This document shows, in pieces, positions 50,578 through 63,787 of a DNA stretch of 64,000 nucleotides. Numbering within the stretch: the first letter of the stretch is position 1; each line of letters starts with the position of its first letter. Source of the DNA: Tetrahymena elliotti 4EA (lineage: Eukaryota > Ciliophora > Oligohymenophorea > Hymenostomatida > Tetrahymenidae). The DNA lies in assembly GCA_000231825.2 (NCBI GenBank), contig JH720301.1, positions 1,536,123-1,600,122 on the forward strand. Reading direction: 5' to 3'. The position numbers and the translations under genes were made by a program. The notes under the pieces are model-generated. The model searched no databases, had not been told where the DNA came from, and worked only from the letters and a program-made list of their open reading frames with translations.

Positions 50578-53001
50578 TCAAAGATAGAAAAGACTTTTGG
50601 TCAGGTTTTCATTTACGGTATCTTAGACAGTATCACTAACAAACTTGGCCAGCTTTTCTGCATACTTCATAGCAGCAGGAACTCTAACAGGTCCTTACCA
50701 GTTGTAGTAATTGAAGGTTTGATAGTAAGTCAATTACCAGATTTGGTCTTCCTTCAAGGTAGTGCTATTGAATAAGCAGGTGTATTTAGTAGGAGTACAG
50801 ACACCAGAATTGCAGTTTTAGGCAGCCATGAAGAATTCAAAGTTGTTTTGAACAACTTGAGAGGCAACAATAGTACCAGATGCGGGATTTTAAACCTCAC
50901 CTTTATCACCAGAAGGTTGCTAGTAAAATTTTTACCCAATTTTTCTATTCACTTAGAAAAAGGCAAAACGAGGATTGTATCCAGCTTTTACACTAGAGAA
51001 GCCATTTTAGATAGCTTTTATTTCAAGTGACAAACTCTATTGAATTTAGCCCTCACCAAGACCTTATCTGTAGACTATGATTTCTTCTGGTAAACTCTTG
51101 GTGTTCTTTAAATAGGCATTAACTGCATTAGTAACAATTTTAGATAAATTAGGGAGAACAGTATCATTATCCTTTCTAATATCAACATCACTAAAATATT
51201 TAGTGAAATCTTAGTTGATAGAAGCAACAACACCAACAACTTGTTGATTCTTAATCTTTTTCATACTTGTTTCAATGCCTATAATCATTGTATTTTTGTT
51301 AATTCCAGCTGGAGTTTAAACCTACCAAATTTTTCTTCCAAGCTTAGAAGAAATTTATAAAGCAATTTTAGAGGCCACACTCATACCATTCTTTTGGAGT
51401 GATCTTGGAACAATATGTTAAGATTCAATACCAGCTCCATCTTTACAATTCAAGAATTTTTTCATTTCTGCGTAAAAGGGACCTTAGACTTAACCAAAAG
51501 TCACTACAAATTAGGGTAAATCGTTCTTGGCAAAGTCATCATCCAATGTTCTGATCCAGTTCTTGATATTCCAATCTCTTTAGCTAAAGAAGTAAGGATC
51601 ATTAACTTTGATACCATAGGTTTGACTTGCTTTTTTAAGGGTATTAAGGAATTCATCTACTTATCTCTCATCTCTTTAATTGTAAATCAAACACCAATCT
51701 TTAAATTCAATATTGTCAATGGTAGGAGCTCTCATATCAAAGTTTCCACGATCAGCATTAGCAAATTTACCTTACCCAAGAGTAATTTTAGGAGCATTAA
51801 GAACGATAGCATCAATCACATTACTTCTGTCATCAACTTAGATTCCACTAGATTTGGCCTTGCCAGATAAAAATCTGCAATTTTAGACAGAATTATTGTA
51901 TCTTTATTGAGGAGTTAGTTTAGTATGGTTAGCTACTTCTTTCATTGCAGAAAAGTTTCCACGTTATTCGTCAGTCATGCCTGTCATGTTGCATAGTTCA
52001 GGGATCAAAAAAACTTCTTCAACTTTTTGAACATTAGTATTGGGTTCCCTGTACTTTCTTTTGTGAACAAGTAAGGGCTATTTCATATCTCTAACTGTAA
52101 TGCCATATCTCTCCTTAAAATATTAAGCAAATGAGATCTAAGAATTGGTTCTTTTATTCAAAAATGTTGAACTGGGGTTCTTTGTTTGATCAACCCTATC
52201 AATCAAGTAAATTTGGTAATTATTGTATTTGGTTATTACAGACTCTCCTGCTATTTAATTCTAGTTTTAGCTCATAAATTGCAGAGCATTTTCTTTTCTC
52301 AAGATTCTACTGGCATAATCAACCATCAAGTAGAGCTTGCTTTAGCTTGGGGTAACATTGAACGTGAAACCCTTATAAGCTTCTAATACACTTTCATTTC
52401 CTTCTCTTGATTTGACAACAATATCACTCTTTTAAGTCACATCAAAGAATTTAGAATTCTTTCCAATTTCTAAGAATTTCTCATCTCTCATAATAGACTT
52501 TAAGATGATGTTCAATAGTTGGTTGACTTAGTTACCCTTCTTAAAGTTTGCAGTGGTTTTATCTTAATTTTAGGCACTTTCTTCATTTACTTCAAAAGTT
52601 TTTGTGAATCTTAAAAGAATTGAGTACTTTTGACCATCCACTTTAATGGAGTCTATAGCCTTGATCTTGTTGAGTCTTTCTTGATTGATCTTTCTCATAG
52701 AGAATAGAGACTTTCCCGAGAAAGAGAACTTGCCTATGATTACTTCAATATTAGCTTTTGCTTCTTTAAAAATCTTGTATCTAAGAGTTCTGTTATCTTC
52801 AGCTATAGAAGGAGAGAATTCTACATCATATTGGTAGCATAAGATTTTATCAATGAAGCTTTGAGGCTCATCCGAATCTGAGGACTAGGGAGCTTCTACC
52901 TTCATAACAAACAAGTTAGTGAGCATTTTGGTTCTTTTACAGATCTTTGAGATATCTGCTTCTGAAGATTTTACTGGTCTTTTAGGTAAATTTAGTAGCA
53001 T
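50578..53001 (-). CDS. Piwi-clade Argonaute protein with degenerate slicer site
   Basis: An intronless frame of 808 codons, ATG at 53001 (in-frame TGA upstream) to TGA at 50578. The order is N-terminal domain, PAZ-like region, MID (FVVTFGQSQGPFYAEMKKFL, then GKIAL-like ALQISSKLGRKIWQV) and PIWI. The PIWI core is well preserved outside the active site: NTMIIGIETSMKK, VVGVVASINQDFTKYFS, LPEEIIVYRQGLGEGQI and VPAAMKYAEKLAKFV. Active Piwi proteins have GIDxxH-like Asp, YRDGVG Asp and YAH His at these places. Here they are Glu (~577), Gln (~646) and Glu (~782). Cleavage is therefore unlikely, although small-RNA binding may remain. Ciliates use Piwi proteins in scan-RNA DNA elimination and other pathways. 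Codon use is richer in AAG, ATC and GTC than in most neighbours. Confidence 0.93.
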
Positions 53002-54784
53002 TTTAGGATTTGATATTTTTTAATTCTAGTTAATCTTTTTTTGAGATAAATTAATTATAATATTTGATTTTTCTTCACAAACTTTAAATCACTACTTATC
53101 AAGTTATGTTGATTGATTGAATTTACATGAGCATAGAATAAAAGTCTTTTATTTATAATTTAAAGAATTTTGATATTTTAAACTAAAAGAATTTTATTTG
53201 TGATTAAAAGGATTTTAGATTAAAATTCATTAACAAAAGCAAGTAGACAAACATATTACTGATAATAAAATCCTTATTTCCTTATTATCTTAAATTCTAT
53301 TTATTAATTGATATTTCTATCATCTTATCTATTTTTAGTAGAAATTGTTTGTTATTAATATTTCAGCATTTTTGAAGCAAATCAATCAGAAAACAATGAT
53401 TATTCTTATTTTTTACAAAAAATATTTTGAAACTATTAAAAAATAGATTTTTGTTTTTTTCTTTCTTTTTGTTTTTATTAAAATAGAATTCCAACAAAAA
53501 AATTTTTTTACAAAATTTATCTATTTCATTTTTCTTTTTTGTTTTTCTTATTGAAGATAATGAAAAGACTATTGTCCAAGAAAAAAAGATTAACTTCAAA
53601 AGACATAAAATTTAATTTTTGCATTAGCAAATATGATTTTTTAAAATTTTATATTATTTTAATCTATACCTAATAACTAGTGTAAAGGATTGAAATTTAA
53701 CATTTTCTTGAAGAAATATTCCCATTTTATTAATTTATGAAAATTCAAATAAAGTTAATTGAAAACTGAAGATTGAAGATATGGGAAATAGTAATGGTTC
53801 AGATATGAGTGACTTATTTAAAAAAGTTTGTGAAGTTTATATGTGACCATCATTTATTATAAGCCAGTATGGCTAATTTGAAATCTAAAATTAATAAATT
53901 TTATTAAGTTTCAATCTATTTATTTTTTATTATTATAGTTATCAATTTTACAATTTATTCAATTACACTTTGAATTTATGTTGATCTTTTTAACTTAAAT
54001 TTAATAAAATTATATTTCAATTTATTAAATAAATTGAATTTTTTTCATTTAATAATTATTTGTATAATTTTAATTTAACTAATTATAATAGTTTAAATTT
54101 TAGAAATTTCAACTAAATTGAAAAATTTTCTTGTTTAAAATTTAATCAAAGTTTCTTATTTAATGTTAATTTTTAATAATTTAAATGAAAAATAATTATT
54201 TTTAGTTATATAAATTAAAAATCCTGCAACTAAAAAGAAATAAAAGAATTAATGTTATCACAATTATTTTTTGTTAATGATCTTTTAAATAGTGAAAGCA
54301 ATCCAAATATTTGAAATTAAAATTTTGAGAATATTTTTTCTCTTTTGAATTGTTCATTTATATAATGTATTCAAATGATGGAAATAAATTTTTGCAAAAA
54401 ATGAAATATAACATAGAAAAAATGAGTTGAATTAGCTCAACAGTGAGATTAGATTTAATAATAATATATGAGAATATTTTTAAAAGTGATAAGCTATAAA
54501 TTTGCATGTTTCTTTGTTTTGATTTTAGTTTTAAAAATATTTGGGAATTAATCGTTTAATAGATTATGAAAGAGAATTATAGATCATAGATGAGAGTTAA
54601 TAAGAAATATAGATGTTGATTTTTATTAATTTTATGATATAATTTTAATTAAAGAAAGGTATTTGGAAATAAATCTAAGGGGAATCAGAATTTTTAGGAA
54701 TAGTTTCAGCTGCAAAAATTTTTAATAAACGAGCAGCAAAAGAAACTTAAGGTATTTTTGTGCTATTAAGCTAATAGTTTGTTT
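53002..54784. other. Intergenic upstream of the Piwi gene
   Basis: About 1.8 kb of AT-rich sequence between the Piwi start and the 3' end of the PTB-like gene. The antisense open frame at 53363-53599 is Phe/Lys/Asn noise. A 21-codon ATG frame at 53781 is too short to call. It should hold the Piwi promoter. Confidence 0.5.
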
Positions 54785-57121
54785 TCACTAGTAGTAGTAA
54801 TTTTAAGGTTACATATTGACTCCAGTTCTTATTTACTAAGGGTATTGAGTAAAATAACCCATTGAGTTTGGTTAATTTGAGGGAATTTAGTTATTGGGTT
54901 GGTAAGTAGCAGGCATATTTTAGATATATCCAATAGGTTATTAGAATAATTGTGGATGTATGTAATAAGGGTTTTAATATAAAGAATATTGCATGGGTTA
55001 AACATTAGATTTTATTTCTTCATCATCGTTTAAGATTCTCAGTGCTTGAGTAACATCGTTGATGGGATCGTTGTTGTTAAAATTATTTTAGTAGTTATTA
55101 ATTTAGTTTCCATTCTGCTAATGTATTTAAGGAGAAGAGTTTATATTTTAATTACCATTATAATTATTTGTATTTGTGTGATGAGAACTTTTCTTATAGT
55201 TGGAAGTTTATTGTTAAGCACCAATATAATTATCTGGCGTTTGTTAAGGTGAAATTCTAGTTCTGGTGAATGAAATATGTATCTTACGGCCTGCTATTTC
55301 TTCATCATGGAGATTGCAGAGAGCATTAATTGCTTCTTCAATACTAGAGAATTTTACATGACACATAAATTTATTTTGGTGATTTAATGGTTGGAAGGCT
55401 TCTATTGTGCCAAAGGGTGAGAATTTCTAATCAATAACCTCTTGCCTACAAGTATCTTATCTTAGATTTGAGACATGAAGTGTACTAGTAACAGGGTTAA
55501 TAGAAATTTGCTTATTATAGCGGAAACGGAAACTGCTTTTATCACCTTTCCAGACTTCACATTGCTTTTCTCCTTCTTAATTTTCTTTAATAGACTCATA
55601 GTTAGAATAGAAGATTCTCATTTAATTAGATTCTACTTTGAGGGAATCTAAATTTTCTTTTGCAATAGTAGCATCTTCTTAGCTTTCATACTGAATTAAG
55701 CAGTACTTTTTTTCTGTGAAATAAAGAATGAGTTCAATATTACCAAAATTACTGAAGAGGTTATAGATCTTTTTAGTTGTGAGATTCTTCTTCTCCAAAC
55801 CACGAACGTAAATAACTCTTGATTTTTTGTTTTCTATTATATATAAAGGATTTACATAACTGCTTGGATCAATTTCATTTTATGCAATTCTATTTCCATT
55901 ATCACCAGCATATTTAGATTTGTCTTAATCAGATAAATCTTTTTTAGCTTTCAAACCATCACCTTACCCTACAAAATCATCATCTTCCAACTTGAATCCC
56001 ATCTTAAATAATCCGAGTTTTGAACTTTCAGGGTTGTTGTTTGTAGATGAAAAGCTGCCAATTTCATTATTATTATTCGAGTAGTTTGAATTGGGTTGGT
56101 TTTAGATGTTATTATGATAGCTTCCACATTCGCTGTTGAAATTATTACTACTTACAACGGCTGTATTACTGCCAGATTTGTATTCATGGCTGCTCTTAAA
56201 ATTAAAATTTCCTAGTTATTTTTCAACTTCTTTTTCACTCTAAGGACTGCTATCAATTCTATTTACACTTCCAACATCTAAGTGTTCCTAGCTATGGTTT
56301 GAATCGACCCTTTAATTATCTTATTAGAGATTATTCAAATTTTCTGCTTCTTCAAACTCGCTATTAGAAATATTGTTATTCGACTATTGATTGCTTTAAT
56401 CATTGAGAATCTCTTCAGAATTTTTACTATTAAAGGCAATCTGTACAGGCTATATATTCTAAAATATTGAATTCTTTTTGTCTCCTATTTACCTACTGTG
56501 GTGTGGTGATACTCTAGTATTAGGTACACTCTCAAATGTTCTATATAATTCACTATAATCAACTGAATGATTACGGTGTTTTTCAGTAGAATTATGATTA
56601 TCACCAGTGCCATGTAAAGGAGAATTTTTTTGAGAGCCATTCAAAAAATTCTAAGCTTGATTTATCATTCCGCTTGATTGAAAGTTATTGATTTAATTAA
56701 CTTTTCTTTACTTGAGCTCTCTATAATCAACTCCACCTGAATTATTATTCTAAAATACAATTTAATCAACTTTTGCATAGTAAACAGTCATCTTTGAGCC
56801 ATCTTCAAATAACTAAGAGTTGTTGAGACCATCTCTAGCTCTTTCAGCTTACTCTAGGGTAGCCATTTCAACAAAAATCTTCCAATTTTTACACTTATGA
56901 AAGATAAGGATTTTATATATCTCACCATACTCCATGAATAACCTATAAATAACATCATGAGTAATGAGAGTGCCCTTTTTATTGTAAACACAAACGAGTA
57001 GGACTCTCTTTTTAACTGAAATATCTGATATTGTAGTCTTTTAGCCTCTTCTACCACAATAATCAGGTGTTATAATATTGCTTTCTTCATACACAAACTT
57101 AGGAGAGGAATTATTATCCAT
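54785..57121 (-). CDS. PTB/hnRNP L-like RNA-binding protein with three RRMs
   Basis: An intronless frame of 779 codons, ATG at 57121 to TGA at 54785. RRM1 (~residues 39-120) has VLLVCVYNKKGTLITHDVIY, LFMEYGEIYKILIF, WKIFVEMATLEQAERA and a DGLNNSQLF end. RRM2 (~424-507) has RVIYVRGLEKKNLTTKKIYN and KKYCLIQYESQEDATIAKEN. RRM3 (~544-617) has STLHVSNLRQDTCRQEVI and HVKFSSIEEAINALCNLHDE. The weak RNP1 motifs, the 'hY..FG.I..I..F....' spacing and the repeated 'A..A...L' ends fit the polypyrimidine-tract-binding/hnRNP L family, which acts in splicing, RNA stability and localisation. Between RRM1 and RRM2 lies a long Asn/Ser/Gln-rich linker. The C-terminus is Gln/Asn/Pro/Tyr-rich and probably disordered. 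Confidence 0.85.
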
Positions 57122-58706
57122 TTGTAAAAATAAATTTTATGAAAAATTATTATCTTTTTTTAATTATTGCAAATGCAAAAGAATATGAGCTATATGAAGC
57201 TGAAGAGGTTCCTTTACCCTTTTTTTTATTTATTAAATCTAGGTTTTGTTCTCTTATCTTACTTACAAGCTTTTGCTTTGCTATAAAATAAATAAATACT
57301 TTATTTGTTTGTTTTATTTTTTCTTTGCTTTTTACTTGTTTTTTCTCTCTTCCTTGTTATGTAAAATTTGGATTCCTTTGTAAACAAATAAATACAATAT
57401 GATGAAGAAGATCAATAGCTAATATAATAGCTAAGACTTTGAAAAAATCTATACCAGATTGAGGTTTCTAATTGCTATAATAAATGAGCGATAAATAAAT
57501 TAATGTTAACTCTTCTTTTCATGCTAATCTAAATTTTAGTTTTCTTTTTTTGTTATATTTTCCCCTCTTAATCACTCCATGATCTATCTATTTTACCTTG
57601 CTCGCCTTGCTTGCCCTTTCATTTGTTGCTAATTACTATCTAAATATTATTCTTAGTTTATATTATTAATTTTTTTAATGTCTTTAATTTGCAACTCTTT
57701 TCAATAAATTGCCAAATCACATTTACCACTTTTATAAATAACATCTATCTCTATTCTTCTTTTTTTTTTGGCTAAACATAAAGAGTTTTTATTTTGATGA
57801 TATATCTCTATATATCCATATATCTATCAATCTATCTTTTTTCTCAATTTATTTTTTTACATATACCAAATTAAAAGAGTAGAGTCTATGTATGGCTGTT
57901 TATTAGTATATATGATCTCATAAATGACTTCTAAAAAACAGTTTATATTGAAGAAATTGATCATGATTAAATTTACTGTTTGAAAATTTCTGCAAGTAAG
58001 CTACTTAAGATTAATCAGAATTAATTTTTGATTTTGAATAAGATATTCTTTTGATTAAGATAGAATTTAATCTTTTCCATATTCAAAAAACTCTTCTGAG
58101 TAGTCTTAATTACCATTAATTTAAACTAATAATACGAAATTAAATAAATTTATTCTATGTGGATAAAATTGGTCTAATTTTAAATTCTAAGCCAAATAGA
58201 GTTCTCAAAAATTTCTGAGTGCTAATTTTCAAAAATGGCTTAGACTAAAATTTTTAAATTTATTAATTGTTACATAAATTAAATATTATGCTTTGTATCT
58301 TTTTATCAAATTTTTGTATGCTTGAACATAAAAACTGAAAAAAACTCATTTAATAATCTTTCTAGCTTGTCTAAGTTTGAATTGATCATTTAAGACCTAA
58401 TTTAAATGCATTATATTTAGTTCATAAATTTAAGTGTAAATGAAAAAATCTTTATCAATTTCTTACATAAAAATAATCTAAGAGAGGTAAAGTTATATTA
58501 TTTTATAAAAATAACAAATACTTTGGTCCTAAATTGCTTTATATTTTATATCTTTAATTTTACAGTTTTTTCAAAATTCATTTGAAAAAAATATATTTGA
58601 AAAATACGAAATTAAAAAAATAATAAATTTATATTTTATATGTTGTAAAAATAGTTTGTAAACAGAAGAATCTTTTTGAGCTTTGAAAAAAATTTACTAA
58701 CTTATT
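57122..58706. other. Intergenic with pyrimidine-rich plus strand
   Basis: About 1.6 kb between the start of the PTB-like gene and the stop of the TPR-like gene. The stretch 57190-57770 is strongly pyrimidine-rich on the plus strand, so purine-rich in the sense of the PTB-like transcript, where it would lie in the 5' UTR or promoter. No gene supported. Confidence 0.5.
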
Positions 58707-61272
58707 TCATTGTATTTAATTTTGATTTTCGAGCATTTGTTTTAGCACATTTTGAGTTTATTTTTTCTTAAAAATCTCTCCATCTTCAACCATTTTGATT
58801 AAATTCTCAAGCTACTCGATTTATGTTTTTTTCTATTTGTTCTTTTTAAATATTTCATTTGCATCTGACAAGGTTTTCTTTATATCATCTTTAAATTCTT
58901 TGTCTTAGCAGTTTAGAAATATTTGAACGATTCCTATATTTTTTAGAGTTTTTCCTACTTCTAATGAAAACTCACCAAACGCCTAACACTCAGCTTTCTA
59001 ATTAAATTAAATAAATTAATCTAAACTTCTTTTTACTGATTAAGTAAGATTATAGCTTAATAATTTGTATTTTGTTTAAATTAACCCAACTTCTTCTTAA
59101 TAACATTTTAGTGATGAAATCAAATTATTATAATAAATACTTTCAGAATAATAATTAAACGTAAAATTGTGTTAGAAAGCCATATTTGACTATGTTAACC
59201 AAGAAAATAATTAACAAAATGATTCTTCCAAAATATATACCTTCAGTTCTTTGAGTTCGTTAATAGCATCCTCATTATAATTATTAGAAAGTAAAATCAT
59301 TGAAAGCTATCTCATTATTTTTATAGGCCTTAGATCTTTAAGCCTGTTATTATCCAATATATCTTTTGACTCTTTATAATTTTTTTTTATTTCGTCTTTA
59401 AATTCTTTTTCTTGTCTATTTGATAGTATTGATCCAATAGCTATAATTCTTAAGGTTAAACCCACTTCAATTGATTTTTCACCAAAAACCTAACATTCAG
59501 CTTTCTATTCAAAATAAAAAAATAAAATTACTTCTATTATTTATCTCTTTTAAGCTCAAAAATTTCTTTATCACTTCTTTAATAGTTTTATTAAATTTAT
59601 TCATTTTATTCATATTCTGAAATATTGCTTTTTCATGTGTAATATCATAAGATAAATCAATAAGTATTTTGAGAGAAAATAACTAAAAAATCTTAATTTG
59701 TTTTATATTTCTTTTATTCTTGCTAATTTAATTTATTTAATGAATCAATTTTTTAGCTTTTATTGTAAAAGAATATTATATTTAATATTTTTTGAAATTA
59801 CTTTTAATTCTTTTAATTCGTTGATTGTTTCCTCATAGAATCTATTATTAAGCAAAATCATCGAAAGCTGCCTCATGACTTTGATAAGTCTAATATCTTT
59901 GAAACCATAAACAGAGTTATATATACATTTTACCTGATAATTATTTTGAATTATTTAAGTAAGCTTTTTTAACTAAAAAATAAAAAATACTTTTTAAAGA
60001 GAGTCTATTTAGTCATCAATCTTATTTGCTTTTTATTAATATTTGCTAAGAGTAACGAGTAATCCAGCTACATAGTCTGGGTCATCATACTCTTGTTCAA
60101 TAAGTGTCTCTATCATATTAAAATTAACATAAAAATTAAAATAATTATAAAAATCTGATCATACAAATAGCTTTAGATTAATCCTCAATAGAATTCAAAT
60201 AGTTTTCTAAAAGAAACCATACTTTCGCCTTTTCTACATTAGTCATTGAAATTGCAATTTATTCTGCTTTTTCATCTCGCTTTGTTTGATTCTTAGTTTA
60301 AATATCAAATATATTGTCAATTATTTTTTAGGCTTCTTCATAATTCTTCTTTTTTAAATAGCACTTATATTTACAGTATAAAGCTTGAACACTTTCTAAA
60401 CTATCAATAGAATAATATTAAAGAGATTGATTTGCAGACTCTAGGCAATCCTCTAAATTATCAATTTCTAAAAAGCATCTAAATATTATAATATTTAAAT
60501 AAATTTTTTTAGATTTAAAAAAATATATTTTTCAAAATTTTTGATTAAATTTTAATTTAAAAAAATTAAACTATTTAGCAAAGAGATTTTGTGTTTTTTC
60601 TGCTAAAATCTTAAAAATTATTTTTTGCTTCGCTTAAAAAAGACTAGTTATTTTAAAAGAAAAGTTTTTACTTTGCTAATTAAATTAGAATGTTAGGCAT
60701 TATTTGCTTTGATTTTTCTGTTTATCCATTTGTATTATCAAGTTTATTTTAATGAAACTAAGCTAGGGTCAAGTGATAAAGAGACGATTCGTATGACTTA
60801 AAGTCTAAATAAGCAACCCCTAAATTATAATTTGCATTAACTAAAGATTCCTCAGATTTATCATAAACCATGACAAGAAGCTAATATTTTTAATAAAAAT
60901 AACTCATTAATTAATAGATAGTACTATGGATATTTATTTTACTTTAGTTAATGATAATTGCTTAATTCTAAAATCTACTATTTTCTCTTTTTCATTTATA
61001 TTTTGCTTAATTTATTCATTTAATTACTTTATCTCTGTTTCTATCCTGCTTATTGCGGGTTTATTAGCCTATTATACATATTGCTAGATAAACAAATTTC
61101 TTTTTTCAATCTCTTCATAGCTTTTTTATCTTTATAATTAGAAAGGATCCTACATATTCTACATGTTTTTTTAATACTACAATTAATTCATATTTTAGAT
61201 TTAATCTCTGTTTTATTCACTAACATCCAAAGAGTTTTAATCTTCTAATTCTTCTTCATTCTTATTATTCAT
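58707..61272 (-). CDS. TPR-like repeat protein built from duplicated exons
   Basis: ATG at 61272 (in-frame TGA upstream) to TGA at 58707, with several introns whose exact borders I did not all fix. The N-terminus is a Gln/Lys-rich helix. A clear tetratricopeptide-type unit follows (NANYNLGVAYLDFKSYESSL), then CLESANQSLQYYSIDSLESV and CKYKCYLKKKNYEEAQKIID. Downstream, two exons begin with almost the same sequence, KAECQVFGEKSIEVGLTL and KAECQAFGEFSLEVGKTL, each followed by a charged KEFKDE/DIKK segment. Two others share MRQLSMILL-N-N with a NELKELK end. TPRs are protein-binding scaffolds. No partner can be named. The alternation suggests a module duplicated as exon pairs. Confidence 0.7.
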
Positions 61273-61809
61273 AATACCAAAATCAGAACTAAAATTTAGA
61301 AAGTATATTATTCTTATTCAGAAGATAATTTCTACTTAAGATTATTTTTGAAACAATAAGTAAAATCTTATATTAAAAGTTAATTAAATTATTGAAAAAT
61401 TAGTAAAGCTGATATTCAAATTATTTTTGATAATATTAAATAAGCAAATAAGTAAGCAAGAAAGCAAATATTTTAAGAATAGGAATACTGATATAAAATT
61501 ATATACTAGAAACATGTTAAACTTTAACTTTAATAATATTTTGATAATTTTTAATATTTTAGTTTTCAAATAACCTATAAATTAAGGTGATTGGTGTCAA
61601 TAATTGTTATAAATTACTTATTTTTTTTTATTTTTATTTGTTTAGAATGTTGCTTTATGAATGAAAAAGATATAATGTATTTTATATTAGATTTTTATTT
61701 ATGAAAGATGGTTTAGTATATTTAGTATGATTTACTTTTTTCTTATTTTGATGATTGATATTGTGTTAATCAAATTTCAAATCAATAGGAAAAAATTTTT
61801 TTATTAAAT
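61273..61809. other. Intergenic
   Basis: AT-rich spacer between the TPR-like gene start and the PP2C stop, both on the minus strand. Nothing specific recognised. Confidence 0.6.
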
Positions 61810-63787
61810 TCACTTTGTTGCTAAATTTTTTACAAAATTTTATCTATACTTTGCATCACCAGTTATAATACTATTTGCTTGATTTATTTTTGGTTGGGAT
61901 GAGTTAGCGTTATTTTGTTGTTTTATTTTGGTAGATAACGACTAGGTATTGTAAAGAGGAGATAGCTAGACAATTGTTTATTAGGAATTTTAATTATCAA
62001 TACCAACCTTAGAATTACGAGCTATGTACCCCGTTTTACTCAAGTTTGTTAACTGCTTGAGACTAGTTGTTTAAGGTTCTTCTGTATTATTCTCAGTTGT
62101 CCTCTTTTTTTGTTAGTTACTTAAAGGTAACCTAGACACTAAACTTTGGTAACTGAGCTATGTAGGTTTTTATTCTATGTTTTCTAGGTTCGAATCTTTT
62201 TCAGTTAGTGGAATTTACTCATTACTATTGCTACTTAGATTTAAATTGTTTTAATTCTTTATTTATTTTTCTAATGGCGTAAGTAGTTATGGATTACTTT
62301 ACTATTTTTTATCAATAATACTTGTTAAAGACTTTACTTCATTCTTTTAGAGTAATCCATAAGAGCCATAATTATTTACATTATTCTAAGTTGTATTTGA
62401 GGAGGAAGAAATATTTTACAAAACCTTTTAATTCTTATTTCCTTATAATTGATTAGCGTTAACAGAATTATGTGTCATTGTTGATTGATATTGCTCATTA
62501 ATAGCTGAATTGATTAAAACCTGTTATGTCTCATTTGAAGTTGAATTTTTTTCAAAAAGAAGTTTCTCTATGTTATCAAATCCTATCATAACGACAGTAA
62601 TATTATCAAGAGTCTTTCTTGCTACAGATAATTTCATAATATTTTCAACAGATTTACCTGAGAATTCATGAACATTTTCTCCTACTGCTTCATTTTTAGT
62701 AGTCTCCCATACTATTTATCCTATTTCTTGGCTAGTTAGTTTATCATAAATTCCATCACCTTTTAAAAAAAGGATAAATTAAAAATAAAATTATTAAGAA
62801 TATTTTTTTACATCCCATAATAATAAAATCATGATTTGGCAGAATCTTAAATGATTTTATTTCAGGTGTGGAAACTACTACTTTAGGATTTCCACCATAA
62901 CGAGGTAGCTTTGCTTCAATATCTCCAAAAGTTCTAGTGACAGATAATCTTCCTGGAAGTACACGATATGGTCCAACAATAGTTTAAGGTTCTTCTAATT
63001 TTCTATCAGTTGTGCTGATTTATTGAATCTTAGTTCTTTTATAAAATTGAATAACTATTAATTTGTAAAATTGAAACAAGTATTATAATAATTACTGATA
63101 AACTTTTCCTCCATTTTCATGTATTCTTAAATTTTCTACTTCATCCATGGGTTTATGATCTCTTGTTAGAGCATAAATATTTTTACCACCGTCTTAACTC
63201 ATAACAGCTCTGCTATCACCAACATTTGCAATATAACATGTATCACCTTGGATATTGATAAAAAATAAAGTCAGTAATTTGAATTTGATGCATAAAATTA
63301 TAAAAGCAATTAGCCTTTCTTAGTTAAATTGATTTAAAAGATTTTTTAATTTAAAAGCATATTAAATTATTACCAACAATGAGAACTACTAAAGCACAAC
63401 TACCTGATCTATCAAGTTAACCACCTCTATTAATTTATGATTAGGCTTATTTCAAAAATTGAATTTCTGCTTGTTCAAAACCATTTTTAATAGCTTCTTT
63501 AGGATTCCAAGGAAAATTTTGATCTTTAATTACATATTAATGTAAATGATCTCTTAAGAAATCTGCACAGTTCACTCCTCCATGCCCATCATAAACTCCA
63601 AAAAATGAGCACTTAGGCCATTGCTCATCACTTTATCTGTTTTATGGTTTCATGATGTTAAGAATAATAGAAACCCTATCTTCATTGTAATTTCTAACAA
63701 GTCCTTAATGAGTCTTAGCAGCATAGCAGCTAACAATACCATTTCTTTTTACAGAAAATTTGGTTGGATCAGCATCAGGAATAATTC
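61810..63787 (-). CDS. PP2C-family (PPM) protein phosphatase, 5' exon not resolved
   Basis: A metal-dependent Ser/Thr phosphatase. All the usual motifs are present in order: NYNEDRVSI, FFGVYDGHGGVNCADF, RSGSCALVVLIV, GDTCYIANVGDSRAVMS, ALTRDHKP, GRLSVTRTFGD, FIIMGCDGIYDKL and DNITVVMIGF. The metal-binding Asp residues in DGHGG, GCDG and DNIT are kept, so it is probably active. Introns: 63247-63373, 63036-63095 and 62760-62811. From 63787 to the TGA at 61810 there are 579 codons. The last ~230 residues are a Gln/Asn/Ser/Leu-rich tail. The sequence upstream of 63787 ends in TTCAAG, a plausible acceptor, and no in-frame ATG was found before the window edge. The first exon therefore lies upstream, near or beyond 64000. 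Confidence 0.9.

Noticed and set aside
53781..53846. Short frame MGNSNGSDMSDLFKKVCEVYM
   Set aside because: Only 21 codons, with no support from neighbours; could be a chance ATG frame in a spacer.
57399..57770. Plus-strand frame starting MMKKINSQYNSQDF, open for about 120 codons
   Set aside because: It becomes T-rich with no codon bias or motif, and lies in a pyrimidine-rich intergenic region; it is open only because TAA and TAG are sense codons.
62180..62200. ggttcgaatc, resembling a tRNA T-arm box B
   Set aside because: It lies inside the open frame of the PP2C C-terminal tail, and no matching acceptor or anticodon arms are found around it.
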